A stretch of 64,000 nucleotides of DNA, taken from the NCBI GenBank assembly GCA_002702575.1, contig PAAJ01000006.1, positions 1 to 64,000 on the forward strand, in the 5' to 3' direction. Under the pieces are notes generated by a model. It had not been told where the DNA came from and ran no database searches. It saw only the letters and a list, made by a program, of their open reading frames with translations. Shown here piece after piece: positions 8,677 through 18,128 of the stretch; position 1 is the stretch's first letter; every line of letters starts with the position of its first letter. Source of the DNA: Phycisphaerae bacterium. GTDB lineage: Bacteria; Planctomycetota; Phycisphaerae; Phycisphaerales; SM1A02. The position numbers and the translations under genes were made by a program.

Positions 8677-9635
8677 CTCGTCTCGGCTTCGGCAGGAACG
8701 TATTGCTTCATCCACGTCAGTGAATCTTCCAGACCTTCCTGCCATTGGACCATGGGACGCCAACCCAGTTCGCGACGTGCAAGATTGATATCGAGCACAC
8801 TGCATGGGACATCGACGTCGCGTCCCGGTCGACGATCGATCCGGACGGGCCGCCCCATCAGCGACTCGATGTCCTTGATCAACTGGGCAATCGACAGACC
8901 GCCGCCCGATCCGATGTTGAAGATGCGTTGATCACCTTCATACAGCGGCACCAGACACAAGGCACTCACGACATCGTTGATGTGAAGGAAGTCACGGATG
9001 ATGTCACCGTTGCCCCAGAGCTCGATGGGTTCATCATTCATGGCACGGTGCAGGAAGGCATTGACGGCGCCCTGTCCGCGACGCGGATCCTGCCAGGGTC
9101 CATAGGGATTCGCAACGCGGAGGTTGAACGCGCGGATTCCATGAAGCCGCTCAGCCAGTTGGAGATGCCCCTCTGCAGCGAGCTTCGAGATGCCATAGGC
9201 GCACACCGGGTCGGTCGGAGCCGATTCGGGTGTCGGCGTCGGTGCCTTGGGCCCGTAGACCGTCCCCCCGCTGGACACGTGAACCACCTGTGGCACTTCG
9301 GCCGATCGGGTCACCTCGAGAACATCCAGAGTGAGACCAACGGTCCCAGCCATGTCCTCACGGAGATGAATGTTGGAAGAAGCCGGCTCGGTCGAACCCG
9401 CCACATGGAAGACGACGGATGAACCCTCGACAGCTTGTCTGGTCAGAGACCGCTCGTGCCGGATGTCGAAGCCCTCGATGGCTTCCCGTCTCAGTGGATT
9501 GGGATCGATGGCCGTCACCGACGCCCCGGAGCGGGCCAGGTGCCTGCAGAGGTTGAGACCGATGAAACCGGCTCCCCCGACAACGCTGACTTGTCCGAGC
9601 CTCGAGAGGTCCGTTGGCTGTATCGCAAGAACCAT
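8673..9635 (-). CDS. NAD-dependent sugar epimerase/dehydratase
   Basis: 320 aa from the ATG at 9635, chosen because GAGG lies 8 nt upstream; an ATG two codons earlier (9641) has GAGG too close. It is an extended short-chain dehydrogenase with GGAGFIGLN, VHVSSGGTVYG (serine in place of the usual T/S-D-E) and CAYGISK (YxxxK), closest in look to UDP-glucose 4-epimerases. It would convert a nucleotide sugar for the local glycan. It is coupled to the GT2 gene by a 4-base overlap. It is transcribed away from the MBOAT gene at 9747. Confidence 0.85.
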   Translation of the reverse strand: MVLAIQPTDLSRLGQVSVVGGAGFIGLNLCRHLARSGASVTAIDPNPLRREAIEGFDIRHERSLTRQAVEGSSVVFHVAGSTEPASSNIHLREDMAGTVGLTLDVLEVTRSAEVPQVVHVSSGGTVYGPKAPTPTPESAPTDPVCAYGISKLAAEGHLQLAERLHGIRAFNLRVANPYGPWQDPRRGQGAVNAFLHRAMNDEPIELWGNGDIIRDFLHINDVVSALCLVPLYEGDQRIFNIGSGGGLSIAQLIKDIESLMGRPVRIDRRPGRDVDVPCSVLDINLARRELGWRPMVQWQEGLEDSLTWMKQYVPAEAETR

Positions 9636-9746
9636 CGACATGGCCTCATGGTAGCCGCTGGCGGGTTTGTGGGAACAAAATGCACATGACTCTCACCCTC
9701 CGAGTACCCTGTCGACCGCTTTCCTGGACCGATCGCAAGCAGCGCA

Positions 9747-11180
9747 ATGGTCTTCTCTTCGATCACATTCCTGTTCTTCTTTCTGCCACTGGTCGTGGTG
9801 CTCTATCACGTGGCACCCAGACCAGCCAGAAATGCGATTCTGCTGATCGCCAGCCTGCTCTTCTACCTGTGGGGTGCGGGTGTCTTCGTTCTCCTGCTGC
9901 TGGCCGCCATCGTGACCAACTACATCGTTGGCTTCGTGGTCCAGACCGCGCATGAACGTGGCAACAGACTGCTCGCCGGGATCTGCATCACCATCTCCAT
10001 CATCACGAGTCTGGTGATTCTGGGGTGGTTCAAATACGCCAACTTCTTCGTGGATGCGCTCAACCAGTTCGGCGGGTATCTGGGTACGGCGGAACTGGCC
10101 TGGTCCCACATCGTCCTGCCGATCGGGATCTCCTTCTACACGTTCCAGTCGATGAGCTACGTGATCGATGTTGCCCGTGGCAAGGCAAACGCGATGCGGA
10201 ATCCCATCGACTTCGCGCTGTATGTCTCCTTCTTCCCACAGTTGATCGCGGGACCGATCGTCCGGTTCCATGAAATCGATCGTCAGATCAGACGACGTTC
10301 GGAACGATGGGACGACTTCTGCGAAGGCACCATCCGATTCGCCTGGGGACTCGCCAAGAAAGTCGTCATCGCAGATGCCGCCGGTGCCATCCAGGTGCGG
10401 GCATTCGACATTCCGATCGAGGATCTCACCACCGAAGCCGCGTGGATCGGCCTGTTCGCTTTCACCGTACAGCTCTACTTCGACTTCTCCGGCTACAGCG
10501 ACATGGCCATCGGCCTGGGTCGCATGTTCGGCTTCAAACTCCCGGAGAACTTCCGAAGGCCCTACGCCTCGCTGTCCTTCACGGACTTCTGGAGACGGTG
10601 GCACATCACCCTCTCGACATGGTTCAGGGATTATCTGTTCTTCCCGATGGGTGGCTCCAAAGGATCCACGGCGAAGGTGGTCTTCAATCTCGCCGTCCTC
10701 TTCGTGCTCGTCGGCATCTGGCATGGTGCCGGATGGACCTTCTTGATCTGGGGTGCCTACAACGCCCTGCTCATGATCTGGGAACGACTGACGAAACGGA
10801 ACTTCACCGATCCCGAAGCCGTCAGCAGTCCCCTGAGGAGACGGATCATCACCGTCTTCATGTTGATGATGGGTTGGCCGATCTTCATGTGTCCGACGGT
10901 CGCCTCCGCACTGCAGTATTACGCCAGGCTCTTTGATTTCGAGTTCCACGGCACAGGCGCCCTGGGACCCTGGCTGGCGCCTGAAAACGTCATTCTCATG
11001 ATCTTGGGCGGCCTGACTGTCTTTCTTCCTCACGATTTCTACGGAGGCCTCTGGATCACGCGCTCGAATTCACGATCTGCTCGTCTGGCCCGAGCCGGAC
11101 TCCTTCTGATCGTCTTCCCATGGACCCTGATGCTGATCATCAGTGGTACCTTCAGTCCATTCATTTACTTCCAGTTCTGA
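9747..11180 (+). CDS. MBOAT membrane O-acyltransferase (AlgI-like), copy 1
   Basis: 477 aa with about ten membrane segments, starting MVFSSITFLFFFLPLVVVLYH. Family marks are SFFPQLIAGPIVRFHEI, FSGYSDMAIGLGRMFG, NFRRPY, DFWRRWHITLSTWFRDY and the catalytic histidine in GIWHGAGWTF. It would move an acyl group (usually acetyl) across the membrane to the polysaccharide. The downstream SGNH-like gene begins at its stop (TGATG), a typical AlgI-AlgJ/X pairing. A second copy of the same length is at 20577-22010. The ribosome binding site is weak. Confidence 0.93.
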   Translation: MVFSSITFLFFFLPLVVVLYHVAPRPARNAILLIASLLFYLWGAGVFVLLLLAAIVTNYIVGFVVQTAHERGNRLLAGICITISIITSLVILGWFKYANFFVDALNQFGGYLGTAELAWSHIVLPIGISFYTFQSMSYVIDVARGKANAMRNPIDFALYVSFFPQLIAGPIVRFHEIDRQIRRRSERWDDFCEGTIRFAWGLAKKVVIADAAGAIQVRAFDIPIEDLTTEAAWIGLFAFTVQLYFDFSGYSDMAIGLGRMFGFKLPENFRRPYASLSFTDFWRRWHITLSTWFRDYLFFPMGGSKGSTAKVVFNLAVLFVLVGIWHGAGWTFLIWGAYNALLMIWERLTKRNFTDPEAVSSPLRRRIITVFMLMMGWPIFMCPTVASALQYYARLFDFEFHGTGALGPWLAPENVILMILGGLTVFLPHDFYGGLWITRSNSRSARLARAGLLLIVFPWTLMLIISGTFSPFIYFQF

Positions 11181-12325
11181 TGATGAAGATCGAACGTTCC
11201 ATCTTTATGCTGCTCTTCTGGTTGATGATTCTCATTCCAGCGCCCCTTGTTCTGTTCGGGTGGACGGGGAACACCGCACTGGAAGCCAGATCACTGATGC
11301 CGTATCCCACACCGAGCTGGGACACGGCATGGCGACAAGAGACCTTCCAGGGAATCTCGGCAGCATTCGAGGATCGCATGCCGCTCAGAAACAGGCTGGT
11401 CGGCTTCCGGTCCAGTCTGGCACGACAAGGTCTCATCCCCAATCCGTTTCACAAGGTGGTCTTCGGCAATGACGACTGGTTGTTCGTCGCCACGTCCTTT
11501 GATCCGCACTGTCCAGAAGACGAACGGTCACAGATCGTCTCGAGACTGTCTGTCGTTGCCGACCTGCTCGAATCCCGTGGCATTCGTTTCGTGCTGTCAC
11601 TCGTGCCGAACAAGGCCTCCATTCACCACGCACACCTGCCGGACTGGATCCTTGCTGAACATGACGTCGCCCAGGAACGCACAACGTCGATGCGAGCGGA
11701 ACTGGCGTCACAAGGCGACTGGTTCATGGACATCACACCCGCCATGGAAGCAAGGCTTCTGGATCCGGAGCGGACACCCCTGTACTACCCGACGGATACG
11801 CACTGGACCTGGAATGGCGCAGAGGTCTTCGTCGAAGCACTGGTCGAGACACTCCAGCCGGGACTGTACGACCCGGATGAAGTCACGCTGCTCAAGACCG
11901 TGAAGGCCAATCTGGATCTCGACCGTCTCTCCGGATCATCGGTTGAACGTGATCTTCTCTACTACTCGGCGAAGCGACCCGGTACCACGGACATGGTTCT
12001 GGACAATCAGGCCAGATCCCTGCCGGCCGTCGTCACGCGAAAGCAGGGTGAACCGGGTCGCCTGATCGAGGGAACGACGCTCATCGTCCGGGATTCGTTC
12101 TGGGATCATGCCGGATCCGTCGGACATGAATACTTCGAACATCTGATCTCGGTCCATGCCAACGATGCGCGGCAGATCACATTGCTTGCGGAAGCCGTTG
12201 CTCGGGCCGATACCGTGATCTTCGAAACGGGTGAACGCAAGTTCTGCGAGGTCATGCTTGCCACGATTGCCAATGAACGCTTCCCTGAAGTGCTTGTCCA
12301 GGCACTGGATTCCGACAACGACTGA
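11180..12325 (+). CDS. AlgJ/AlgX-like SGNH acyltransferase component
   Basis: 381 aa with an N-terminal signal anchor (SIFMLLFWLMILIPAPLVLFGW). The AlgX/AlgJ hallmarks are the D-x-H motif in YYPTDTHWTWNG and a C-terminal serine block LIVRDSFWDHAG. It would take an acyl group delivered by the MBOAT partner and place it on the glycan in the periplasm. The ATG at 11180 shares its A with the MBOAT stop; an ATG at 11183 is equally possible. It is about 160 residues shorter than its counterpart at 22010. Confidence 0.85.
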   Translation: MMKIERSIFMLLFWLMILIPAPLVLFGWTGNTALEARSLMPYPTPSWDTAWRQETFQGISAAFEDRMPLRNRLVGFRSSLARQGLIPNPFHKVVFGNDDWLFVATSFDPHCPEDERSQIVSRLSVVADLLESRGIRFVLSLVPNKASIHHAHLPDWILAEHDVAQERTTSMRAELASQGDWFMDITPAMEARLLDPERTPLYYPTDTHWTWNGAEVFVEALVETLQPGLYDPDEVTLLKTVKANLDLDRLSGSSVERDLLYYSAKRPGTTDMVLDNQARSLPAVVTRKQGEPGRLIEGTTLIVRDSFWDHAGSVGHEYFEHLISVHANDARQITLLAEAVARADTVIFETGERKFCEVMLATIANERFPEVLVQALDSDND

Positions 12326-12360
12326 AGCACGAGTCAAGGCGACTTATACTTCCACAGGTC

Positions 12361-14685
12361 ATGCGGATTTCAGTGGTCATCCCGTCCTACAACCATGCCC
12401 GGTACATCGAGGCTGCCATCCAGTCCGTCTTCGCCCAGGCCACGAATGGGCTGGACATCGAACTGGTCATCGTCGATGACGGGTCGCCGGATGACAGTCT
12501 CAAGGTCATCCGGAACTGTCTCAAGGACAGTCCACTTCAGCGCACGATCCTGATCGAACAGGAAAACCGTGGCGCCCACGCTGCCATCATGCGCGGAATC
12601 GAACATTCACGGGGAACGTTCCTCGCCATCCTCAATTCGGATGATGCCTTTCTCCCCGGTCGATTCGAGCGGATGGCACCGGCCCTGTCTGATGATCGAG
12701 ACTGTCTTGCATTCACGCTTGTTGAGATGATCGACGAACATGATCGCCCTCTTGAAGCGGATGCTCCCGAATTCGGTTGGTATCAGGACGTGCTGGCCAG
12801 TGCCGCCGCCTGCCCCACAGTCGGATTCGCACTTCTCAGAAACAATCCGGCGGTCACGAGTGGCAACTTCGTCTTCAGCCGAAGTCTCTACGACAAACTT
12901 GGTGGCTTCAGCGAACACCAGCTCTCCCATGACTGGGATTTCCTGCTGCGATCCACCTTCCACACCGAGCCCGTCTTCGTTCCCGAGGTTCTCATGCGCT
13001 ATCGCGTACATCCCCAGAACACGACGGGACGTGTCCAGCACCTGATGGCCCAGGAGGGACGTGATGGTCTTCACCGATTTCTATCGTTGTCCTGCGCAGG
13101 AGCATCACCCAATTCCGAGGCGCCCCTGCCGTCCAACTGGCCACGCTACTGGCCCTGGTTCTGTCGTTCGATTCGACCGCACTTCAGTGATCGTCCGATC
13201 ATCGAGAACATCGACCCCTCCGTATTGCCTCCTCTGAACCCGGACCCGAACATGTCTTCTCGCATCTTCGATGGAGAAGCGCAGGTCGCCCGACCTGGTC
13301 ACCGGACTGGACTGGATGATCCGCGAATGCGAGAACTCGAACTCATGGAACGACCCACACCGACCACTGACGGCATGGATCTCTCTTCATCCGCACCATC
13401 CGGTGATGTGAACGAGCCCGTTCCAGCCTCCTCGTCGCTCAAGAAACTGATCAAACGCGTCGCGCCCTCACCTGTCCTCAACATGGCACGGAAGGTTGCC
13501 GGTCAAACGCCGCCTCCTGTCCAATCGCCCGGCCCATCGACGGATCCCGCCGACATCACGGTCGATCCCGAGCGCCCTGTTGCGATGATCGTGACGCACG
13601 CAGCATCCCGCACCGGCGGACCTCTCCTGGCATTGGACGTCGTCCGACGACTGAATCGGGATCATGATGTCCAGTGTGCCGTGGTCTATGCCAACCCCGG
13701 TCCACTGCTTGACGACTTCGCCGAGCATGCATGGATCATCAATGGAAACCGCCTGAATCCCTGGGGCGCGCCTTCGGCATACGGCCGGAAACTGATGAGT
13801 CGGCTCGAACAGGCTCCACAGCGGATGGCGATCTGCAACACGGCGCCGACCTGGTACTTCGCTCGATGGATCCGTGCGTTCGGCTGGCCGACCATCTCGC
13901 TGGTGCATGACTTCGCGACCAACTCATCGAAGAACGACTACAGGCTGGTCGCGGACAGTGCTGATCTGATCGTGTACCCGTGCGATGCCATGAAGGCGGT
14001 CGCCTGCCAATGGGCCGAACTGCCCGAGGATCATGGTGTCGTCCAGCCGCAGGGTCTGATTCGAGAGGACTTCCTCGATGGTCGCAACGACGATGCCAGA
14101 TCGAGCTTCCGTCGAAGACTCGGGTTGGATGACGACGCCATCATCGTCCTCGGCTGTGGCAGTCTCGAACTTCGCAAGGGTCCTGAACTCTTCCTGCTGA
14201 CCGCCCTTGCTGCGCTTCGCAATGGTGTGGACCCACGGGTTCACTTCGCATGGATCGGAAGTGGTGCCGAGACCTATCTCGATCCGACCTTCTGGTGCCC
14301 AAGGGATGTCGCCAGAGCCGGGATCTCGGATCGCTTTCACTTCGTTGGAGAAGTCGAAGACACCGAAGAAGCCTTCAGGGGAAGCGACCTCTATCTGCTG
14401 ACGTCACGGGAAGATCCATTCCCGTGTGTCGTTCACGAAGCCATGGCCTGCGGCATGCCGGTGGTCTGTTTCGAGGACTCTGGCGGAACACCATCCATGC
14501 TGGATGCCGGAGGTGGTGCCGTCGTTCCATTCGGCGACGTAGACGGCATGGCCACTCTGGTTCAGGAGTGGACGTCGGACCCCAAAAGCTGCAGGGATCT
14601 CGGCGAACGTGCACGGCAGATCGTCCAGGAACGCTACTCAATGGATCACTATGTGAAGTGGCTACTGGCCCGAGGACTCTCGTAG
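12361..14685 (+). CDS. GT2-GT4 bifunctional glycosyltransferase
   Basis: 774 aa. The N-terminal GT2 domain (about 1-250) has ISVVIPSYNHARYIEAAIQ, IVDDGSPDDS and LAILNSDDAFLPGR. A low-complexity linker (about 290-400) follows. The C-terminal GT4 domain (about 405-774) has a GT-B fold with LGCGSLELRKGPELF and the donor-binding SREDPFPCVVHEAMACGMPVV. Two transfers by one chain are likely. The last 24 bases overlap the end of the convergent gene at 14662, whose own C-terminus is a similar GT4 domain. The 35-bp gap after the preceding gene suggests one transcript with the MBOAT pair. Confidence 0.88.
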   Translation: MRISVVIPSYNHARYIEAAIQSVFAQATNGLDIELVIVDDGSPDDSLKVIRNCLKDSPLQRTILIEQENRGAHAAIMRGIEHSRGTFLAILNSDDAFLPGRFERMAPALSDDRDCLAFTLVEMIDEHDRPLEADAPEFGWYQDVLASAAACPTVGFALLRNNPAVTSGNFVFSRSLYDKLGGFSEHQLSHDWDFLLRSTFHTEPVFVPEVLMRYRVHPQNTTGRVQHLMAQEGRDGLHRFLSLSCAGASPNSEAPLPSNWPRYWPWFCRSIRPHFSDRPIIENIDPSVLPPLNPDPNMSSRIFDGEAQVARPGHRTGLDDPRMRELELMERPTPTTDGMDLSSSAPSGDVNEPVPASSSLKKLIKRVAPSPVLNMARKVAGQTPPPVQSPGPSTDPADITVDPERPVAMIVTHAASRTGGPLLALDVVRRLNRDHDVQCAVVYANPGPLLDDFAEHAWIINGNRLNPWGAPSAYGRKLMSRLEQAPQRMAICNTAPTWYFARWIRAFGWPTISLVHDFATNSSKNDYRLVADSADLIVYPCDAMKAVACQWAELPEDHGVVQPQGLIREDFLDGRNDDARSSFRRRLGLDDDAIIVLGCGSLELRKGPELFLLTALAALRNGVDPRVHFAWIGSGAETYLDPTFWCPRDVARAGISDRFHFVGEVEDTEEAFRGSDLYLLTSREDPFPCVVHEAMACGMPVVCFEDSGGTPSMLDAGGGAVVPFGDVDGMATLVQEWTSDPKSCRDLGERARQIVQERYSMDHYVKWLLARGLS

Positions 14686-17166
14686 CTGAACCCCGCACGT
14701 GGTCGCGACAACATCCAGAATGCCGTCGAAGTGATGGCGTGAACTGCATCCTGCCTCGGCACGCTGTCTGGCAGCCTGGCCCATCCGTGCTCTGGCGGCA
14801 TCGTCCCTGACCAGATCGAGAATGGATTGGGCCATGGCGCCCGTATCCAGAAACGGCACGACCACACCGGTTCCATCAACCAATGCTTCCGGTGCGCCAC
14901 CGACATCGTCGAAGGCGATGACAGGCAAGCCTGCAGCCATGGCCTGGACGCAGACGATTGGATAGGGATCTTCACGTGATGACAGGACATAGATGTCCGA
15001 AGCTTCGAAGTACGGCTGGATATCCGGCTTCGACGACACCAGATGAATCCGGTCCCTGCATGGCAGTGCATCGATGTCATGGACGATCCAGCGGGTGTCG
15101 TCGACGGTTCCATCACCGATCCAGACGAAATGCACGGACTCCGTTCCGGCCTGGGACAGAACCCCTGCAGCAGTCTGTACGAAGAGATCGACACCCTTGC
15201 GAGGATGGATCTGGCCACAGCCCAGGATGATCAGGGCATCCTGCGGAAGGGACAGTTCCTTTCTGATCCGGTTCCGCAGTCGATCACGATCCGTCTGCAG
15301 TTGGCCATTGCCGAGCCAGCCTGGATGGACAATTGCGCAGCGACTTTCGTCGAGTCCAAACTGGTCGATGAAGGCCTGTTGACTGAAACGTGAAACGAAG
15401 ACCATCCGACGGACGGAAGATCCGATGTCGACGACGAGTTCCTCCCAGCCGTTCGACTTGATCGTGGTCGGCAGTTCGTTGATGAGATGAACGACAGGAA
15501 TATCCAGTGAGCGGAACACCTGAGCTGCACCAGCACAGGCAACCGTGCTGCAGATGGCGACTTCAGGCCTGCTGGGGGCTGAACGGATGGCTGATTCGAT
15601 GGCATCATGCGGCTGCATGCCGGCCTCGAGCATCGGAACGATGTTGCACGTGTTCGCGAGCTTCTGGTACTTCGGTTCCAGAACCCCTTCACCGAGCAGC
15701 AGAAGACTCGGATTGATCAGGCTGGAATCCTTCGCCATCCGAAGCATCTCGAGCAGAAGCATCTGCGATCCCGCCAGATGTGAGTCATGGCCGACGAACA
15801 TGACCGGATGATGGCCGGATGAACGACTTCCGGAAACCGATCGCCAGAGGGGTTCCATCGAGGCCTTGCCTGCGGTTCGACTCGGAAGAATCTTGCGACA
15901 GCTGTTCCTGATCACGGCGGACAGATGCTTCTTGATCTTGGCGATCTTGTCGGGCCGTCGCATGAAGTTGCCCGAGCGAATCATCAACGTCTGCATTCTC
16001 TGTCGTGTCCTGGCACGTCTGCGCAACTTCAGGAGTCTGTTGACATCCTCGGTCGTGGGGTCCAACGCCGTCGCGACGACGGTCTCGGAAGAACTGATTC
16101 GATCGCCCCCGCCACCAAGTGATTCGACGGCATCGCGCGTGGCTTCAAGCCACTGGTGACCATGAGTCTGATCCGGTTCGAGATAGGTGCCCTCAGCCCA
16201 TTCGTTCCATGCGTTGATGAATACGACTTCATCCGGTCCGCCGTTCTCACGTGCATCATGGAGCATGTCCTGAAGCCAGCGTCGATAGCGCTCCGGTGTT
16301 GCACCGTGGTAGATCGTCGCAGAGTCACCTCTTCGAGCAGTGTTGTCCCAGCCAAGCATCACGCCTCGATGAAGTGGATGATGCGGGCGGGCTCGACCGG
16401 TCGCCAGATCGGCCACATCGCCATAGTCATAGATGCCGCCACGGAACTCGGGGTCGAGCCCTTCGAGCTTGTGCTGGATGTCGGACACCGTGATGCCGTG
16501 AGGCGGAAACTCGACGGCGGCATCGAAGCCCATCTGCAGTGGATTGTCGTCACCATGCTGCACCATGACGAGATGCAGATCCCCGAGTCCGGCCTTCAGG
16601 ACTTCATCCCGCCAGGTATCCGTCGCACGATGGCAATCCACGAGTCGTGTCGGACGATAGATCATCAACAATCGCTTGCCATCGACCGTGATGTAGCGAT
16701 CGTCGGCCAGGGTCGGCATGAGATCGAGAATGAAACGGCGATCGATCTCTGGCGAGTGCTGTTGTCCGATGAGGACTTCTTCCTCAAGGCCGTCCCATCG
16801 TCTCGTCCAGTTCTCGTTGGCCCAACAGACACAGAAGGGCAGCTTCGGATGACCTGTCGAGAGAACGGTATCCAGAGGCCTTTCAAGCAGTCGCGTTCCT
16901 GCAAACCAGTAGTGGTAGTAGCAGAAGCCGTGGATTCCGTGCTCCGATGCCAGATCGGCCTGGGCTTGCTGCACCTCTTGAAGACGCAGATCGTAGTAGC
17001 CAAGATCAGCTGGTCGCCGTGGTTGCTGATGACCCTTGTAGAGTGGTCGTCCTCGAGCAACGTTGCGCCATTCTGTGAAACCTGGACCCCACCACGCATC
17101 GTTCTCCGGTATCGGATGGAACTGTGGCAGATAGAACGCAATCAGCCGCGGACAGATTTCGGTCAT
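14662..17166 (-). CDS. WbsX-like (GH99-type) domain fused to GT4 glycosyltransferase
   Basis: 834 aa. Residues 1-360 form a WbsX/GH99-like domain: RLIAFYLPQFHPIPENDAWW, GFTEWRNVARGRPLYKGH, FCVCWANENWTRRWDG and FINAWNEWAEGTYLEPD. Such domains are common in O-antigen clusters; whether they hydrolyse or transfer is unsettled. Residues about 450-830 are a GT4 domain with LGCGQIHPRKGVDLF and SREDPYPIVCVQAMAAGLPVIA. The ATG at 17166 overlaps the upstream methyltransferase stop by four bases. It is the last gene of the leftward rfbA-rfbC-rfbD operon. Confidence 0.88.
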   Translation of the reverse strand: MTEICPRLIAFYLPQFHPIPENDAWWGPGFTEWRNVARGRPLYKGHQQPRRPADLGYYDLRLQEVQQAQADLASEHGIHGFCYYHYWFAGTRLLERPLDTVLSTGHPKLPFCVCWANENWTRRWDGLEEEVLIGQQHSPEIDRRFILDLMPTLADDRYITVDGKRLLMIYRPTRLVDCHRATDTWRDEVLKAGLGDLHLVMVQHGDDNPLQMGFDAAVEFPPHGITVSDIQHKLEGLDPEFRGGIYDYGDVADLATGRARPHHPLHRGVMLGWDNTARRGDSATIYHGATPERYRRWLQDMLHDARENGGPDEVVFINAWNEWAEGTYLEPDQTHGHQWLEATRDAVESLGGGGDRISSSETVVATALDPTTEDVNRLLKLRRRARTRQRMQTLMIRSGNFMRRPDKIAKIKKHLSAVIRNSCRKILPSRTAGKASMEPLWRSVSGSRSSGHHPVMFVGHDSHLAGSQMLLLEMLRMAKDSSLINPSLLLLGEGVLEPKYQKLANTCNIVPMLEAGMQPHDAIESAIRSAPSRPEVAICSTVACAGAAQVFRSLDIPVVHLINELPTTIKSNGWEELVVDIGSSVRRMVFVSRFSQQAFIDQFGLDESRCAIVHPGWLGNGQLQTDRDRLRNRIRKELSLPQDALIILGCGQIHPRKGVDLFVQTAAGVLSQAGTESVHFVWIGDGTVDDTRWIVHDIDALPCRDRIHLVSSKPDIQPYFEASDIYVLSSREDPYPIVCVQAMAAGLPVIAFDDVGGAPEALVDGTGVVVPFLDTGAMAQSILDLVRDDAARARMGQAARQRAEAGCSSRHHFDGILDVVATTCGVQLRESSGQ

Positions 17167-18128
17167 GATCCGTCCCCGGTCGGCTTCTTTACAAGACCGA
17201 TCTTCGATGCAATCCGTACAAGCAGCGAGCGACGAAGAGAATCGAGTTCTCGATACGCCGATCCAAGCGCCTCGTCGTATTCGGCCTTCATTCCATCAAC
17301 TGAATTGGCGAGCAGCGACATTTCGTGCTTGAGCTTCATGAATGTGGTGATCGAATAGTCCGGTACATCGAGCAGACTCCAATCTACTTCCGGCAGATCC
17401 TGATCGGAAGCGATGGCGACGAGATAGATGCTGAATGTGCCGAATCTGCCCTGCTCCTTGGCAGCCAGTTCGTGCGAGTCGAGTTCGAAACGAACGGGCG
17501 TCCGAAACCTCTTGGCATCATCAAGTGGCATGAGAACCGAACCCGAGATGCATTCCTGGGCACCGTAGCAGGCGTTGTTGAACGTGCCGTTCATCAGCTC
17601 GAAGAACTCGTTTCTCCGGAGTTCCTTGACATGGAAGACATTGTCCTCCTCGTCCTGGAGATAATTGTCGGGATCCGGGGTGGATATCAACATGAGGCCA
17701 CCCGGCCGCAGGACACGGCGAGCTTCCGTGATGAATGCTTCATGTTCGGCAATGTGCTCGATCGTCTCGAAGCTCACAATCACGTCCACCGAGTCGTCTT
17801 CGAGCGGAATCGCAAGGCACGATCCTGTTTCAAAGCGAAGATCGGAAGCCGTATGAACCTGGCGTGCGCGGGCGATGGTCTCTTCATCGATATCGACCCC
17901 GATGACCGATTTGGCCAAACCGGACATCAGATCACTTCCGTAACCCTCACCACATGCGATATCGAGGACATCTCGACCTTCAACGAACTGGCGAGCAAAC
18001 AGATACCGGTGGACATGCTCGGCTTCGATCTGGCCACCGATACCGGGTATGAAACGTTCACCCGTGAATTCAGTGTCGACCTGCCCCATCGATGACTGAC
18101 GATAGGAGATTGAATTCGATTCAGTCAT
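17163..18128 (-). CDS. class I SAM-dependent methyltransferase
   Basis: 321 aa. The SAM-binding motif is VLDIACGEGYGSDLM, with VIGVDIDEETI, DVIVSFETIEHIAEHE and RRVLRPGGLMLISTP after it. The C-terminal 100 residues are helical and charged and may contact a partner. The sequence EFTGERFIPG near the N-terminus is frequent in methyltransferases of O-antigen loci. It is coupled to rfbD upstream and to the WbsX-GT4 gene downstream by 4-base overlaps, which supports a role in modifying a rhamnose-containing chain (inference). Confidence 0.87.
   Translation of the reverse strand: MTESNSISYRQSSMGQVDTEFTGERFIPGIGGQIEAEHVHRYLFARQFVEGRDVLDIACGEGYGSDLMSGLAKSVIGVDIDEETIARARQVHTASDLRFETGSCLAIPLEDDSVDVIVSFETIEHIAEHEAFITEARRVLRPGGLMLISTPDPDNYLQDEEDNVFHVKELRRNEFFELMNGTFNNACYGAQECISGSVLMPLDDAKRFRTPVRFELDSHELAAKEQGRFGTFSIYLVAIASDQDLPEVDWSLLDVPDYSITTFMKLKHEMSLLANSVDGMKAEYDEALGSAYRELDSLRRSLLVRIASKIGLVKKPTGDGS

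Noticed and set aside
9693-11033. 446-codon open frame on the minus strand opposite the first MBOAT gene
   Set aside because: It lies antisense to a gene with full family motifs. Its product is very rich in Asp, Glu, Gln and His, as expected for the complement of a hydrophobic membrane protein in GC-biased DNA.
16156-17358. 400-codon open frame on the plus strand opposite the WbsX-GT4 gene
   Set aside because: It is antisense to a gene with clear WbsX motifs, spans two genes, and shows no ribosome binding site or known domain.
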